The notes under the pieces: generated by a model
What the model was told of the DNA's origin: nothing
The model's input: the letters and a program-made list of their open reading frames with translations, nothing else
The model's database searches: none
Part shown: piece after piece, positions 1 through 7,817 of the stretch
Layout: the number at the start of each line of letters is the position of its first letter
How positions within the stretch are numbered: the stretch's first letter is position 1
Position numbers and translations under genes: made by a program
From: JBLHLB01 sp047618505
GTDB taxonomy: Bacteria > Planctomycetota > UBA1135 > GCA-002686595
Direction of reading: 5' to 3'
Assembly: GCA_047618505.1 (NCBI GenBank)
Contig: JBLHLB010000103.1
Location: 1-11,346, forward strand
Length of the DNA: 11,346 nt

Positions 1-751
1 TGGGGGCTCCGTTTCCTAGGCGCCTCTTGTTGGGGGGTATTCTGGGCATGAAGATCCTCGCCCAAGCAGACGCGATCACGCCCGTAAACCTCTGCAACAA
101 CGCCTACTTCAATCTTTGCGGCGCAGGCTCAACGACGGCCTTGATCACAGTTGCCCTTAATCACCGCCTGCTGCTCGAAGTCGAAGAATGCACTGCTATG
201 GATGGGGGATTGATTCCAACGGGCGAGCTCTTGCCGGTATCGGAGGCTGCCTTGGACTTTCGTGAACCCCATGCAATTGGGTGCCGCATCGCCGCCCTGA
301 TCGGCACGGGAGCCAAGGGTTACGAGCACAACTTTGTCTCGGATGCAGAGTGTCTAGATCTGAAGCGGGCCCCACGCATCGTGCACGTCAGAAATGGCCG
401 CTGGCTGGCGGTCTGGACGACGGAGCCGGGGATCCGGATCTACCCGGGCAATCCCCTAGGGGGCCATTTCCTGGGGGGCAAAGTGGCAAGGGTGGGGTGA
501 GCCATCCGATTCAGAGTGCACCATACCTTGAGGCGCAACATTTTCCCGATGCCGTCAATCTGCCAGGCTTCCGATCGGCTCTGGTGCGCCCTGGGGAGAT
601 CTATCGCCGGGAGACCAACTACGGTTTAGGGACGAGCGAAGGGGCCCCCCTCCGTGTCCCCAGGGGGTGCACGGTAAGAGCTGCATTCAGATCGGCTCGG
701 CCCCAAGCTGGGCGTCAAGATCGGGTGTTTGGTGGGTCGAGGGGGCACTAG
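1..751 (+). pseudogene. galM: Aldose 1-epimerase (galactose mutarotase) remnant, 5'-truncated and frameshifted
   Basis: Intact GalM interconverts alpha and beta anomers of aldoses. Two frames together give the C-terminal half. The first frame is open from the window start to a stop at 498-500 and carries TPVNLCNNAYFNL, LIPTGELLPV, GYEHNFV and TTEPGIRIYPGNPL. Homology then jumps to another frame at about 455-490 and continues with GKGGVSHPIQSAPYLEAQHF, PDAVNLPGF and LVRPGEIYRRETNYGLG. It fades near 640, and that frame closes at 751. The spacing from GK to the catalytic Glu (codon 530-532) matches intact GalM across the junction, so the break is a simple indel. The usual NHxYFNL motif reads NNAYFNL: the general-acid His is Asn (codon 99-101). 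The usual GYDHNF reads GYEHNF. A frameshift together with a lost catalytic residue argues for a true pseudogene. A sequencing error would explain the shift but not the His loss. The N-terminal half lies outside the window. Confidence 0.82.
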
Positions 752-788
752 AGCCGGTGCCGCGCGGGATAGTCCCGGGTGAAACGCC

Positions 789-792
789 GGAG
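789..792 (+). promoter_or_regulatory. Shine-Dalgarno GGAG deciding the start of the DUF5060 lipoprotein
   Basis: GGAG lies 7 nt upstream of ATG 800. An in-frame GTG at 779 would add seven residues but has no comparable site before it, so ATG 800 is the better start. It also gives a normal lipoprotein signal peptide. Confidence 0.55.
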
Positions 793-799
793 CACACCC

Positions 800-3556
800 A
801 TGCGACTTATCCCCTGCGCCGCCCCGTCCGAATCATCATCTCCCCTTGCCACTCGGGTTCTCCTAGGGGGTCTCACCGCCTTTCTGGTGATGGGCCTATC
901 GTCCTGTGGTGGCGGAGGTGGTGGCAGTTCCGATGCAGGAGGTGGCTCCGGCGGTGAGGATGACGATACGGACGCGCCCCTCATTTCAAACCTAGGGGTT
1001 CAGGTGCTCGGTCCGGATCGAGTGAGTGTGGAATGGACGACCGATGAGTCAGCCAGTGGGGGTGTGGACTATGGCCTCACCGCGAACCTCGGGGAGAGTG
1101 AGGGGGGCACTGACATCGAAGGTCTGACCCACGCGGTTGTGCTCGATGGTTTGCAGGCTTCGACCACATATCACTTCGTTGTTGAGAGTGTTGATGCCAG
1201 CGGGAACGTTGCGCGCTCGAATAGCTCAACGTTCATCAGCGGTGGCGATGACGATCCGAGCATAAGCGGCAGCTTGGTCCAATGGCATCCCCTGGCACTC
1301 ACCATGGTAGGGCCCTTCGCAGCTGAAACGGACACGGCGCCGAACCCGTTCCTCGACTACAGATTCCTGGTCGAATTCAAATCACCCTCCGGACAAACAA
1401 CGACCGTGCCCGGGTACTTCGCCGGTGATGGGGGCGGTGCTGCCTCCGGGGATCGTTGGCGCGCACACTACGCACCAGAGGAAGCTGGGAATTGGACTTG
1501 GACAGCTCGCTTCCGCAGTGGAGTAGACGTTGCACTCTCCCTTGACGCCACGAATGGTCAGTCGGCAGCCTTCGATGGAGACTCGGGTTCCTTTGCGGTT
1601 CAGGCCCTCGATCCCCTGGCGCCGGGGTTCCTCAAATGGGGGCGCCTGGAGTATGTCGGTGCTCACTACCTACGCTTTAGGGACGGACCCTACTTCCTCA
1701 AGACGGGCCTTTCGAGCCCTGAGAATTTCCTGGCCTACGGGGGCTTTGACGGGACGCTTGACCAGGGGGGTGCATCCACCTCGGGTTTGACGAACGGACT
1801 GCATCGCTATGGGAGTCACGTGGCCGACTGGGGCTCCGGTGGCCTTGGGAATGCGGAAGATCCGAACTTCAGTGGCGAAGGATCGGTCGACGGTAAGGGA
1901 GTCATCGGTGCTTTGAATTACTTAGCCAGCCGTGGTGTGAACTCGCTCTCCATCCAGGTCATGAACCTTGGGGGAGACGGTCAAGATACGTGGCCCTATG
2001 TCGTCCCTGGTAGCGATGAGAACGCGCTGACGCATTTCGATCTCTCGAAACTAGACCAGTGGAATGTCGTCTTTGAGCACGCACAAGAACTTGGGATAGC
2101 GCTCGAGCTCGTTCTGGCGGATGACGAAGCAGCCAATGTCGCCACGCTCGACGGCGGCGGTGTGGGTCGTCACCGCGCCCTTCTCGTGCGCGAACTCGTG
2201 GCTCGCTTTGGCCATCTCTTGGCCCTGGAGTGGAACACTTCGGAGGGCGGATCCATGGGGGTCTCCGGGAGCCAGGCTGTCGCGGCGCTCTTGTCTCTTG
2301 TGGATGCCTATGGTCACGCGATCGGAAGTTCCAGTGCGGACATGACCGCAATTGGAGACGACGCCCTGCTTTCCGGTCTGTTGGGCGGAAACAGCCACGC
2401 GGCACTGGCAGGCCCCATCGGTAACGCGGGTGGCCACGTGGAGTTGTGGCGTCAGAACTCAGCGCAGGCTAATCAACCCTGGGTCGTGACCCATGCAACG
2501 CAGGATCCTGTCGCGGGGGGTCTAAGTGGATCCAACGCAGAGCACTATCGCCGGACTGTTCTTTGGGATGTGCTCCTATCCGGCGGGCACGTGGAGTATT
2601 CCGCTGGTCCTGCGGGCAACAGTGCAGGGGACGATCTAACTTTGGAGGACTTCAGGACACGCGAAACAAGTCTCGACTTCGCAAGCACAGCGCGCCAGCT
2701 CCTGGAGAGCTACGGTTCGTTCTGGGAGATGTCGCCTGACGACGACTTGCTCTCGGGCGAGTCCAGCGGCTATGGCGGTGGGGAAGTCTTCGCCGAGCAT
2801 GATGAAACGTACCTTGTCTATCTGCCCATCGCAGATCAGGTCGCGAGCCTCGACCTGAGCGGGACCACGGGGGATTTCACCCAGTCCTGGTTCAATCCGC
2901 GCTCCGGTCAGTTCGAGGGCAGCACCTCAACGGTCCAAGGAGGTGGTGTTGTCTCTCTTGGTCTACCGCCCGATGCCAGCACCGGTGGGTCGGGTGACGG
3001 ACCGTTCGAGGAGGAGGACGGCTTGGTCGTGATGCAGATTGAGTCTGCGACGCGCATCGACTATTGGGGTGCTGCGAACGTGCTCCCTGGCTTTACGGGC
3101 AGCTCGTACTACTTCTGGTTTGGACCTGACTTCTACAACAGCCCAGGCATCGGCACCTTGACCTATGAGATCGATGTCACGAATAGCGGCACCTTCTTCC
3201 TTTCCATCTACAACTACCACGACGACCCCGAACCCGATAAGGCCAATGACTGCTGGGTGCGCATGGACGGTGGAACTTGGTACAAGGTTTACTCCAATCT
3301 GGGGACCTCTACGGTGGGGGTGTGGAACTGGTCTTCAAGGTTCGACCACACGGGACAGGACGCCCAGTACACCCTTGGGGTAGGGCAACACACGTTGGAG
3401 ATCTCCGGCCGCTCCGCCGGATATCACATGGATCGCGTCCACCTTCACCAGGCCAGCGTCAGCAACCCCTTTGACTTGAACTTGCCCGAGTCCGATCGTG
3501 GGACCGACGGGGGGACGACTTCCGATCAGGACTGGGTGATCGGTCTCACAAAGTAG
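800..3556 (+). CDS. Lipoprotein with FN3-like, DUF5060, glycoside-hydrolase-like barrel and C-terminal carbohydrate-binding-like domains
   Basis: Predicted 918-aa envelope lipoprotein, probably acting on or binding a polysaccharide. Residues 1-36 are a signal peptide ending in lipobox LSSC (Cys36), followed by a Gly/Asp-rich linker to about 57. Residues 58-145 look like a fibronectin III domain (VEWTTDESASGGVDYG, TTYHFVVESVDASGN). Residues 155-240 resemble DUF5060, the beta-sandwich that precedes GH-like barrels (LDYRFLVEFKSPSG, GNWTWTARFRSG). Residues 275-645 match the barrel region of DUF5060 proteins: PYFLKTGLSSPENFLAYGGF, GVIGALNYLASRGVNSL, KLDQWNVVFEHAQELG, RFGHLLALEWN and FWEMSPDDDLL. 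Residues 648-720 are a post-barrel beta domain (ETYLVYLP, SWFNPRSGQFEG). Residues 740-885 form a galactose-binding-like module (YNYHDDPEPDKANDCWVRMD, HTLEISGRS, MDRVHLH). In relatives as I recall them, WNLGEEN and WVVxxDEQGP carry likely acidic catalytic residues. Here they read WNTSEGG (Glu482 kept) and WVVTHATQDP (no Glu), so activity is uncertain. The family assignment is good; substrate and reaction are not known. Confidence 0.85.
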   Translation: MRLIPCAAPSESSSPLATRVLLGGLTAFLVMGLSSCGGGGGGSSDAGGGSGGEDDDTDAPLISNLGVQVLGPDRVSVEWTTDESASGGVDYGLTANLGESEGGTDIEGLTHAVVLDGLQASTTYHFVVESVDASGNVARSNSSTFISGGDDDPSISGSLVQWHPLALTMVGPFAAETDTAPNPFLDYRFLVEFKSPSGQTTTVPGYFAGDGGGAASGDRWRAHYAPEEAGNWTWTARFRSGVDVALSLDATNGQSAAFDGDSGSFAVQALDPLAPGFLKWGRLEYVGAHYLRFRDGPYFLKTGLSSPENFLAYGGFDGTLDQGGASTSGLTNGLHRYGSHVADWGSGGLGNAEDPNFSGEGSVDGKGVIGALNYLASRGVNSLSIQVMNLGGDGQDTWPYVVPGSDENALTHFDLSKLDQWNVVFEHAQELGIALELVLADDEAANVATLDGGGVGRHRALLVRELVARFGHLLALEWNTSEGGSMGVSGSQAVAALLSLVDAYGHAIGSSSADMTAIGDDALLSGLLGGNSHAALAGPIGNAGGHVELWRQNSAQANQPWVVTHATQDPVAGGLSGSNAEHYRRTVLWDVLLSGGHVEYSAGPAGNSAGDDLTLEDFRTRETSLDFASTARQLLESYGSFWEMSPDDDLLSGESSGYGGGEVFAEHDETYLVYLPIADQVASLDLSGTTGDFTQSWFNPRSGQFEGSTSTVQGGGVVSLGLPPDASTGGSGDGPFEEEDGLVVMQIESATRIDYWGAANVLPGFTGSSYYFWFGPDFYNSPGIGTLTYEIDVTNSGTFFLSIYNYHDDPEPDKANDCWVRMDGGTWYKVYSNLGTSTVGVWNWSSRFDHTGQDAQYTLGVGQHTLEISGRSAGYHMDRVHLHQASVSNPFDLNLPESDRGTDGGTTSDQDWVIGLTK

Positions 3557-3597
3557 CAGCCCTTGGGGGCGAGGGCCGCTCAGCGCAGACGCTGCTA
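3554..3597. terminator. Inverted repeat spanning a convergent gene junction, possible bidirectional terminator
   Basis: TAGCAGC (3554-3560) and GCTGCTA (3591-3597) are perfect inverted repeats. Their outer ends are the stop codons of the two convergent genes. Inside are GCCCT/AGGGC (3559-3563/3572-3576) and AGCG/CGCT with a 4-nt loop (3582-3593). These are alternative or nested stems. There is no T-tract on either side, so a standard intrinsic terminator is not shown. Confidence 0.35.
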
Positions 3598-5661
3598 GGG
3601 ATCGACAAAGTCCATTCCGAAGCCAAGCATCTCATCCGCGCTCTGCTGCCCGAAGGTCACATCGACGCCAGGGTCGGGGTTGTCCATGTTGTTCTCGCTA
3701 TTGTCGTAGGTCCCGGTGCAGTGAATCACCGTTCCCGCCGGCAGGAAGATCGGATCGTAGAGTTCGTAGGCGTACTGCCAGTCGAGGCTCCAACGTGGAA
3801 GGTGCAGGAGTTCGAGGACCTCGCCATCGGGCTTGATGGCCTCCGCCAAGAAGCTCTTCCCGCGGTAGTGCATGTGCGGCATGAACTGCTTGATCAAGAC
3901 ATCACGCGGCAGGACAAATTCCGCGGTGATCTCGTGGCTCTCGGCGTAGGCCGGAATCAGGAACTCGTTGTTCGTCATCCAAATGGAGTGCACTTCCCGG
4001 AAGGGCGGCTCCTTGGCAAAGGTAAGCCCAAGGCGAAGGAGGTCCTCCGTGGCGACTCCACTTGCCGTGTAGTGGATGATGAAGGTGAAGGTCGTGCCCT
4101 TTGGGATAAAGCGAGCCTGAGACTCGGGGTATTCGGTTGGTTTCTTCCCCGGGAGCAGGGCATCCAGGAATAGCCGTGGCCCATTCGGCGGCCGAATAAA
4201 GATTGTGGAGTGGTGCAGGATTCCCTTAGTGCTGGGCAGCAACTGGATCGACTGGATCCAGCGATCCTCGGGGAAGGGCTTCTCCACGGTGAAGGTCTGG
4301 ATGTCGATGACGCCTTCCGCGGGAATCGGGATGGGGTCAACGGCCCGCACGATGTAGTCCGGTTCGCCAATAACCCATTCATCCCAGGCGGGCCAAACTA
4401 GGTTCTGTGCCGCATCTGCCGGGTCGCCCTCGGGAGCGTCGTTTGCGATCCAGGTGAGGATCGCTGTGCGATCTTCCTCGGAGAGCTGCAGCCCGCGTCT
4501 CCAGGGGCCTGTATCAAAGTGGGCCATCCACGGCGGCATGGAGCGTTCCTCAAGAACGAGGCTAATCGTGCGCCGCTTGGAGCGCGCGCTGGCATAGCTC
4601 TCGAGAGAAAATGGCGCGTTGCCTTCAGCGCTGTGGCAGGGCTGGCAGCTGGTCTGGAGAATACGTTGCACACGGTTGCTCCAGGTGATGTCGGTGGACA
4701 TCGGCGCAATGGAGGAAGCCGCATCGGGGAGCGCTTCACCCGTCCCCCGGGTGACAGGGATCTTGATCGGACGTGTGGCCAGGGCAGCCTCGATGGCGTA
4801 CGCCAGGAATGTCCGTTGGCCCAGCTGCACTTCGCCCGAGGCATCTACCTGCGTGTCGTCCAGGGCACCGCGATAGGCGAGGGTTCGTGAGGAATCGATC
4901 AGAAAGACATCCGTGTCCGTGCCCAGGGGGAGAGCAGCCGTAAGAAGCCCACCCGGATCCAGCGCGCCATCGGCAGCTAGGCCGGACGCCTCGCGCCGCA
5001 TTGCGTTATGGGCGCTGATTTGGGCGGCATCGACACTGGAGTCTGAATAGAAAGTAACGAAGCCCACACCCCTTGGACCATAGTGCTGCTCGAGCTTGGC
5101 CAGGGCCTTGTCGCGAGCCGCTGAACGAGCGACGTCGAGGGGGTTGGTGTTCGTACTAGCGTGGATCAGCACGAGGGGACCGGTCGCCGTCAGTTGTCCA
5201 ATACTCGTCGCACCACCTTCGACGAGCAGCATCGGAACATCGGCCACCAGGCGATTAGCTCCAGCCTCACCGGGCGCGACTTCAAGTCGTAGTTCCTTGA
5301 GGACTTCCTGTGCCTCTCCGTAGCGCTCAACTTCCTGGTGCCGGTGCACAACCCAAACCACATGATTGTTGGTTCGGAAGATCCGCCGGTAGGCTTTGGG
5401 CCCTGCCAATGCAGCGACGGCCACCCCTGCACCGAGAATCAGAACTAGAATCAGGTTACGACTGGCTGCGCCAAGTCTCCCGTTGTCTCCACGAGTCTGG
5501 GGTTTCCACCGGAAGGCTCGGCGGAGACAGAGCGCGGGGGAGTTGGGGCCTGAGTTCGGGAGGGGGCTCGTGGCGACCATATCTCTCATCGATACCATAA
5601 GTACGGCCGTAGCGCCGCGGGGTCCTGGACTGTCCAGCCTCCCCGAGGCGCCATGGCTCAT
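3595..5661 (-). CDS. Membrane-anchored redoxin-like/cytochrome c/copper type II monooxygenase fusion (paralog A)
   Basis: 688 aa from ATG 5661, which has GGGGA 9 nt upstream. The frame is open to TTG 5796 and ATG 5598 is another option. One transmembrane helix (residues 70-86) precedes a redoxin-like fold (about 140-315; VFLIDSSRTLAYRGALDD). That fold has no catalytic cysteine: the usual CPxA position reads NTNP (172-175), and the late GC motif is also absent. A c-type heme site CQPCH follows (339-343), with MPPW (Met375) as likely axial ligand. The C-terminal half has the PHM/dopamine beta-monooxygenase copper pattern: HH (483-484) and HY (His530) for one copper; HMH (596, 598) and DEM (Met678) for the other. 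Such enzymes hydroxylate C-H bonds with O2 and a reductant such as ascorbate. The fused heme may deliver electrons (inference). The gene is divergent from the sulfatase-like gene and convergent with the DUF5060 lipoprotein. Substrate unknown. Confidence 0.85.
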   Translation of the reverse strand: MSHGASGRLDSPGPRGATAVLMVSMRDMVATSPLPNSGPNSPALCLRRAFRWKPQTRGDNGRLGAASRNLILVLILGAGVAVAALAGPKAYRRIFRTNNHVVWVVHRHQEVERYGEAQEVLKELRLEVAPGEAGANRLVADVPMLLVEGGATSIGQLTATGPLVLIHASTNTNPLDVARSAARDKALAKLEQHYGPRGVGFVTFYSDSSVDAAQISAHNAMRREASGLAADGALDPGGLLTAALPLGTDTDVFLIDSSRTLAYRGALDDTQVDASGEVQLGQRTFLAYAIEAALATRPIKIPVTRGTGEALPDAASSIAPMSTDITWSNRVQRILQTSCQPCHSAEGNAPFSLESYASARSKRRTISLVLEERSMPPWMAHFDTGPWRRGLQLSEEDRTAILTWIANDAPEGDPADAAQNLVWPAWDEWVIGEPDYIVRAVDPIPIPAEGVIDIQTFTVEKPFPEDRWIQSIQLLPSTKGILHHSTIFIRPPNGPRLFLDALLPGKKPTEYPESQARFIPKGTTFTFIIHYTASGVATEDLLRLGLTFAKEPPFREVHSIWMTNNEFLIPAYAESHEITAEFVLPRDVLIKQFMPHMHYRGKSFLAEAIKPDGEVLELLHLPRWSLDWQYAYELYDPIFLPAGTVIHCTGTYDNSENNMDNPDPGVDVTFGQQSADEMLGFGMDFVDP

Positions 5662-5891
5662 GTAAGTATATCCCCGATTGGGACAGGTTGCGCCTCCACT
5701 GAGGTCTTGATCTACTCTTTGGGGTCCCCCGGGGATGTGGCCTGAATCGTGCGCGGCCCGTGTGACCCCGAATCTGTTGGCAAAGCCCGCTGACAATCCT
5801 CCTCAATACACACTGGAACGCAGCGCACCCTGGAACGCAGCCGCGTGCGCGCCCACCGCTTGGGTGCTCCGCCTAGCCGCGTGAGTGCTAA
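5662..5891. promoter_or_regulatory. Divergent intergenic control region
   Basis: This stretch separates the divergent paralog A (-) and the sulfatase-like gene (+), so both promoters should lie in it. It holds an 11-nt palindrome TCCCC-C-GGGGA (5725-5735) and two tandem 17-bp repeats (5809-5842). On the minus strand a strong GAGGAGGA (5797-5804) directly abuts TTG 5796. That spacing is too short for normal initiation there, which is one reason I favour ATG 5661. No clear -35/-10 pair could be assigned by eye. Confidence 0.45.
5809..5842. repeat. Two tandem 17-bp direct repeats, candidate operator
   Basis: The copies are CACACTGGAACGCAGCG (5809-5825) and CACCCTGGAACGCAGCC (5826-5842). They are perfectly adjacent and differ at two positions. 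They lie 50-83 nt upstream of the sulfatase-like ATG, inside a divergent promoter region. Tandem sites of this size often bind a regulator, but a chance local duplication is possible. Confidence 0.6.
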
Positions 5892-7817
5892 ATGGCCTTG
5901 CCTGAATCAATGAGCAGTCAAAACAACTCGCAGGGGAAAGAAAGCCTCCGAAGTCCCCTTTACAGTTGTCTGGCCGGGGTGTCAGCAGCCCTCCTTTTAT
6001 TGGCGGTTGAGTCCCTAGGTCTGCTATTCCTCGGCGGACCTCTCCGGCCTGCCGAAGCGTTTCTCGGCGCACTTCCATTGATGCTGGTCGCTGGCGCGAT
6101 CCTTGGAGTTGCTGGTCTGTTGTTCGGACGTGGAGCGGGAGCGAGCGAACGAGCACGACTTGGCATTCCCCTGTCGCTCTTGGGGAGCCTTCTTCTGAGC
6201 TTTCATCTGCGTGATTATTTTCTTGGTCAGTCCGTTGGTGTGATGTCGGCGCCGAGCCTAGTCGTCTGCGGCGTGACCGGTGCGGTGGGGGTGACCGTGG
6301 CGGTGATCTTTGCCCGCACCTCGAAGCCTAATTCTGAGCCTAATTCTGAGCCTAATTCTGGGCCCAAGTCAGGACAGCGGTCAATTCTGGCCCTCGCGCT
6401 GAGCTCCGTCTTCGCGGGGATTGTGTGGCTCTTCCTGTGCACCGCTCAACCAGAGGGGTCTAGTGGCAGCGGCCCGAATGTTGTCCTGGTCGTATTCGAT
6501 ACAACCCGGGTGGACCGGCTATCCGCCTTTGGTTACGAGCGCGAAACAACCCCAAACTTGACACGCTTTGCCTCCGAAGGAGCTCTCTTCACTCGTTGTT
6601 ATTCGGCTGCTCCTTGGACAGTGCCGTCCCACGCCTCAATGTTTACCGGCGTGCAGACTTCGACACATCGTGCGACTCGGCGGAGTCCGATCCTTGACCA
6701 AAGGTTGGTCACCCTTGCAGAGCGGATGCGGGCTTCGGGGCTGCGCACCGTTTCCTTTTCCAAGAAGTCTTGGCTCAGGCGTGAGACCGGCTTGATGCGT
6801 GGCTTTGATGAACTCCACGATCTCTACAATCCCCCCAGGAAGCATGGCCTGACTACGCTCATGGGTCTTTTCCGGAAGGAGACGAAGGTCCTTGATAAGG
6901 GCGCGACGGAAACATTGCGCGTCGCCACGGAGTGGTTGGACGATCACGGTGATGAAGGTCGTTTCTTTGCCTTCTTCAATTTCAATGAGGCCCACAGCGA
7001 CCTGCGCCCACCGCGCCGCTACCGCGAGCAGTTCCTCTCCGATGAATATAAGCCCACACAGTGGGGGCATGCGCGTGTTCCCGAGAACCATGCCTTCAGC
7101 GTGGGAGAGGTCTCCTATGGGGCTGAAGATCTGGCGATCCTCTCCGATCTCTACGACGCGGAAATTGCCTACCAGGATGCGCGCTTTGGCGAGCTCCTGG
7201 ATGCTTTTCAGGCAGCGGGTCAACTGGACAACACGCTATTTCTCGTGACCGCCGACCACGGCGAGAATCTTGGCGAGGAAGGACTGCTGGGTCATGAATT
7301 GAGCCTGCACAACAATCTGCTGCACGTGCCCCTTGTGGCCCGTTTCCCCGGTCGAATTCCCGCGGGCATTCGCTCCGATGAACCTGTGGAGAATCGCCTT
7401 GTTGGGACCCTGATCGAGTCGCTCCTGGTGGGCAGCGGCAACCTCGAGGAACCTGAGCTGGCGAGCCTGCTCCAGGACGACAAGTTCGATGGGATTATCA
7501 GCGAGGAATTCCCCCCGAGCTTCCAGTCGCGGAAGTGGGGTTTCGAGGTGGATGAGCGCTTTGATGTGGAGCGAAAGAGCTTGATCTCCGGCTCCATGAA
7601 GCTCCAATTCACATCAATTCAGGAGCGGCCCGCACTCTTTAACCTGCTCGAAGATTCAGCCGAGGGCATCGACCTAGCGGAATCACGGGCCGAGGAGGCC
7701 AGGCTGCTCTTTGATCGGCTGCTCAGTCGACCAGATCTGTGGAAGAAGTTCGCTGGCTCTAGTGGGCAATTCAGCGACGAAATGAAAAACCTCCTTCAGG
7801 CTACTGGTTACTATTGA
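5892..7817 (+). CDS. Multi-pass membrane sulfatase-like (alkaline phosphatase superfamily) hydrolase/transferase
   Basis: 641 aa. Four or five hydrophobic segments occupy the N-terminus (about 24-46, 58-80, 91-110, 121-142, 165-183), with the catalytic domain from about residue 195 on the far side of the membrane. Sulfatase-fold marks are VVLVVFDTTRVDRLSAFGYE (metal-binding Asp203), AAPWTVPSHASMFTG (240-252), FFAFFNFNEAHSDLRPPRRY (His368) and TADHGENLGEEGLLGHE (Asp455, His456). True sulfatases need Cys or Ser in CxPxR, converted to formylglycine. Here the position is Thr243 in TVPSH, as in members that use Thr to form a phospho-enzyme. A phosphoester hydrolase or phosphoglycerol/phosphoethanolamine-type transferase is therefore as likely as a sulfatase. 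The membrane domain resembles LtaS/EptA-type layouts. A PNSE repeat (residues 146-157) lies in the loop before the last helix. ATG 5892 has only a weak ribosome site (GTGAG, spacing 6). Paralog B follows after 134 bp on the same strand, so cotranscription is possible. I see no clear terminator in that gap. Confidence 0.85.
   Translation: MALPESMSSQNNSQGKESLRSPLYSCLAGVSAALLLLAVESLGLLFLGGPLRPAEAFLGALPLMLVAGAILGVAGLLFGRGAGASERARLGIPLSLLGSLLLSFHLRDYFLGQSVGVMSAPSLVVCGVTGAVGVTVAVIFARTSKPNSEPNSEPNSGPKSGQRSILALALSSVFAGIVWLFLCTAQPEGSSGSGPNVVLVVFDTTRVDRLSAFGYERETTPNLTRFASEGALFTRCYSAAPWTVPSHASMFTGVQTSTHRATRRSPILDQRLVTLAERMRASGLRTVSFSKKSWLRRETGLMRGFDELHDLYNPPRKHGLTTLMGLFRKETKVLDKGATETLRVATEWLDDHGDEGRFFAFFNFNEAHSDLRPPRRYREQFLSDEYKPTQWGHARVPENHAFSVGEVSYGAEDLAILSDLYDAEIAYQDARFGELLDAFQAAGQLDNTLFLVTADHGENLGEEGLLGHELSLHNNLLHVPLVARFPGRIPAGIRSDEPVENRLVGTLIESLLVGSGNLEEPELASLLQDDKFDGIISEEFPPSFQSRKWGFEVDERFDVERKSLISGSMKLQFTSIQERPALFNLLEDSAEGIDLAESRAEEARLLFDRLLSRPDLWKKFAGSSGQFSDEMKNLLQATGYY
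6327..6362 (+). repeat. 12-bp in-frame minisatellite encoding Pro-Asn-Ser-Glu x3
   Basis: Three consecutive copies of CCTAATTCTGAG occur, the third ending GGG. They encode PNSE-PNSE-PNSG inside the sulfatase-like gene, in a hydrophilic loop between predicted helices. The unit is a multiple of three, so a change in copy number would alter loop length without breaking the frame. The near-identical codons in all copies suggest a recent expansion. Confidence 0.9.

Noticed and set aside
667..957. Open frame on + overlapping the start of the DUF5060 lipoprotein
   Set aside because: It overlaps the well-supported signal peptide and linker in another frame. Its Arg/Trp-rich composition is typical of an out-of-frame reading of GC-rich coding DNA.
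900..965. Gly/Asp-rich low-complexity stretch as a possible repeat element
   Set aside because: It is the flexible linker directly after the lipobox Cys, common in lipoproteins, with no regular DNA repeat unit.
1959..2437. Two overlapping minus-strand frames opposite the lipoprotein barrel
   Set aside because: The sense frame is clearly conserved here. The antisense translations are Arg/His/Pro-rich, with no motif or ribosome site.
6636..7223. 195-codon minus-strand frame opposite the sulfatase-like gene
   Set aside because: It lies wholly inside a gene with clear family motifs on the + strand and shows no recognisable domain of its own.
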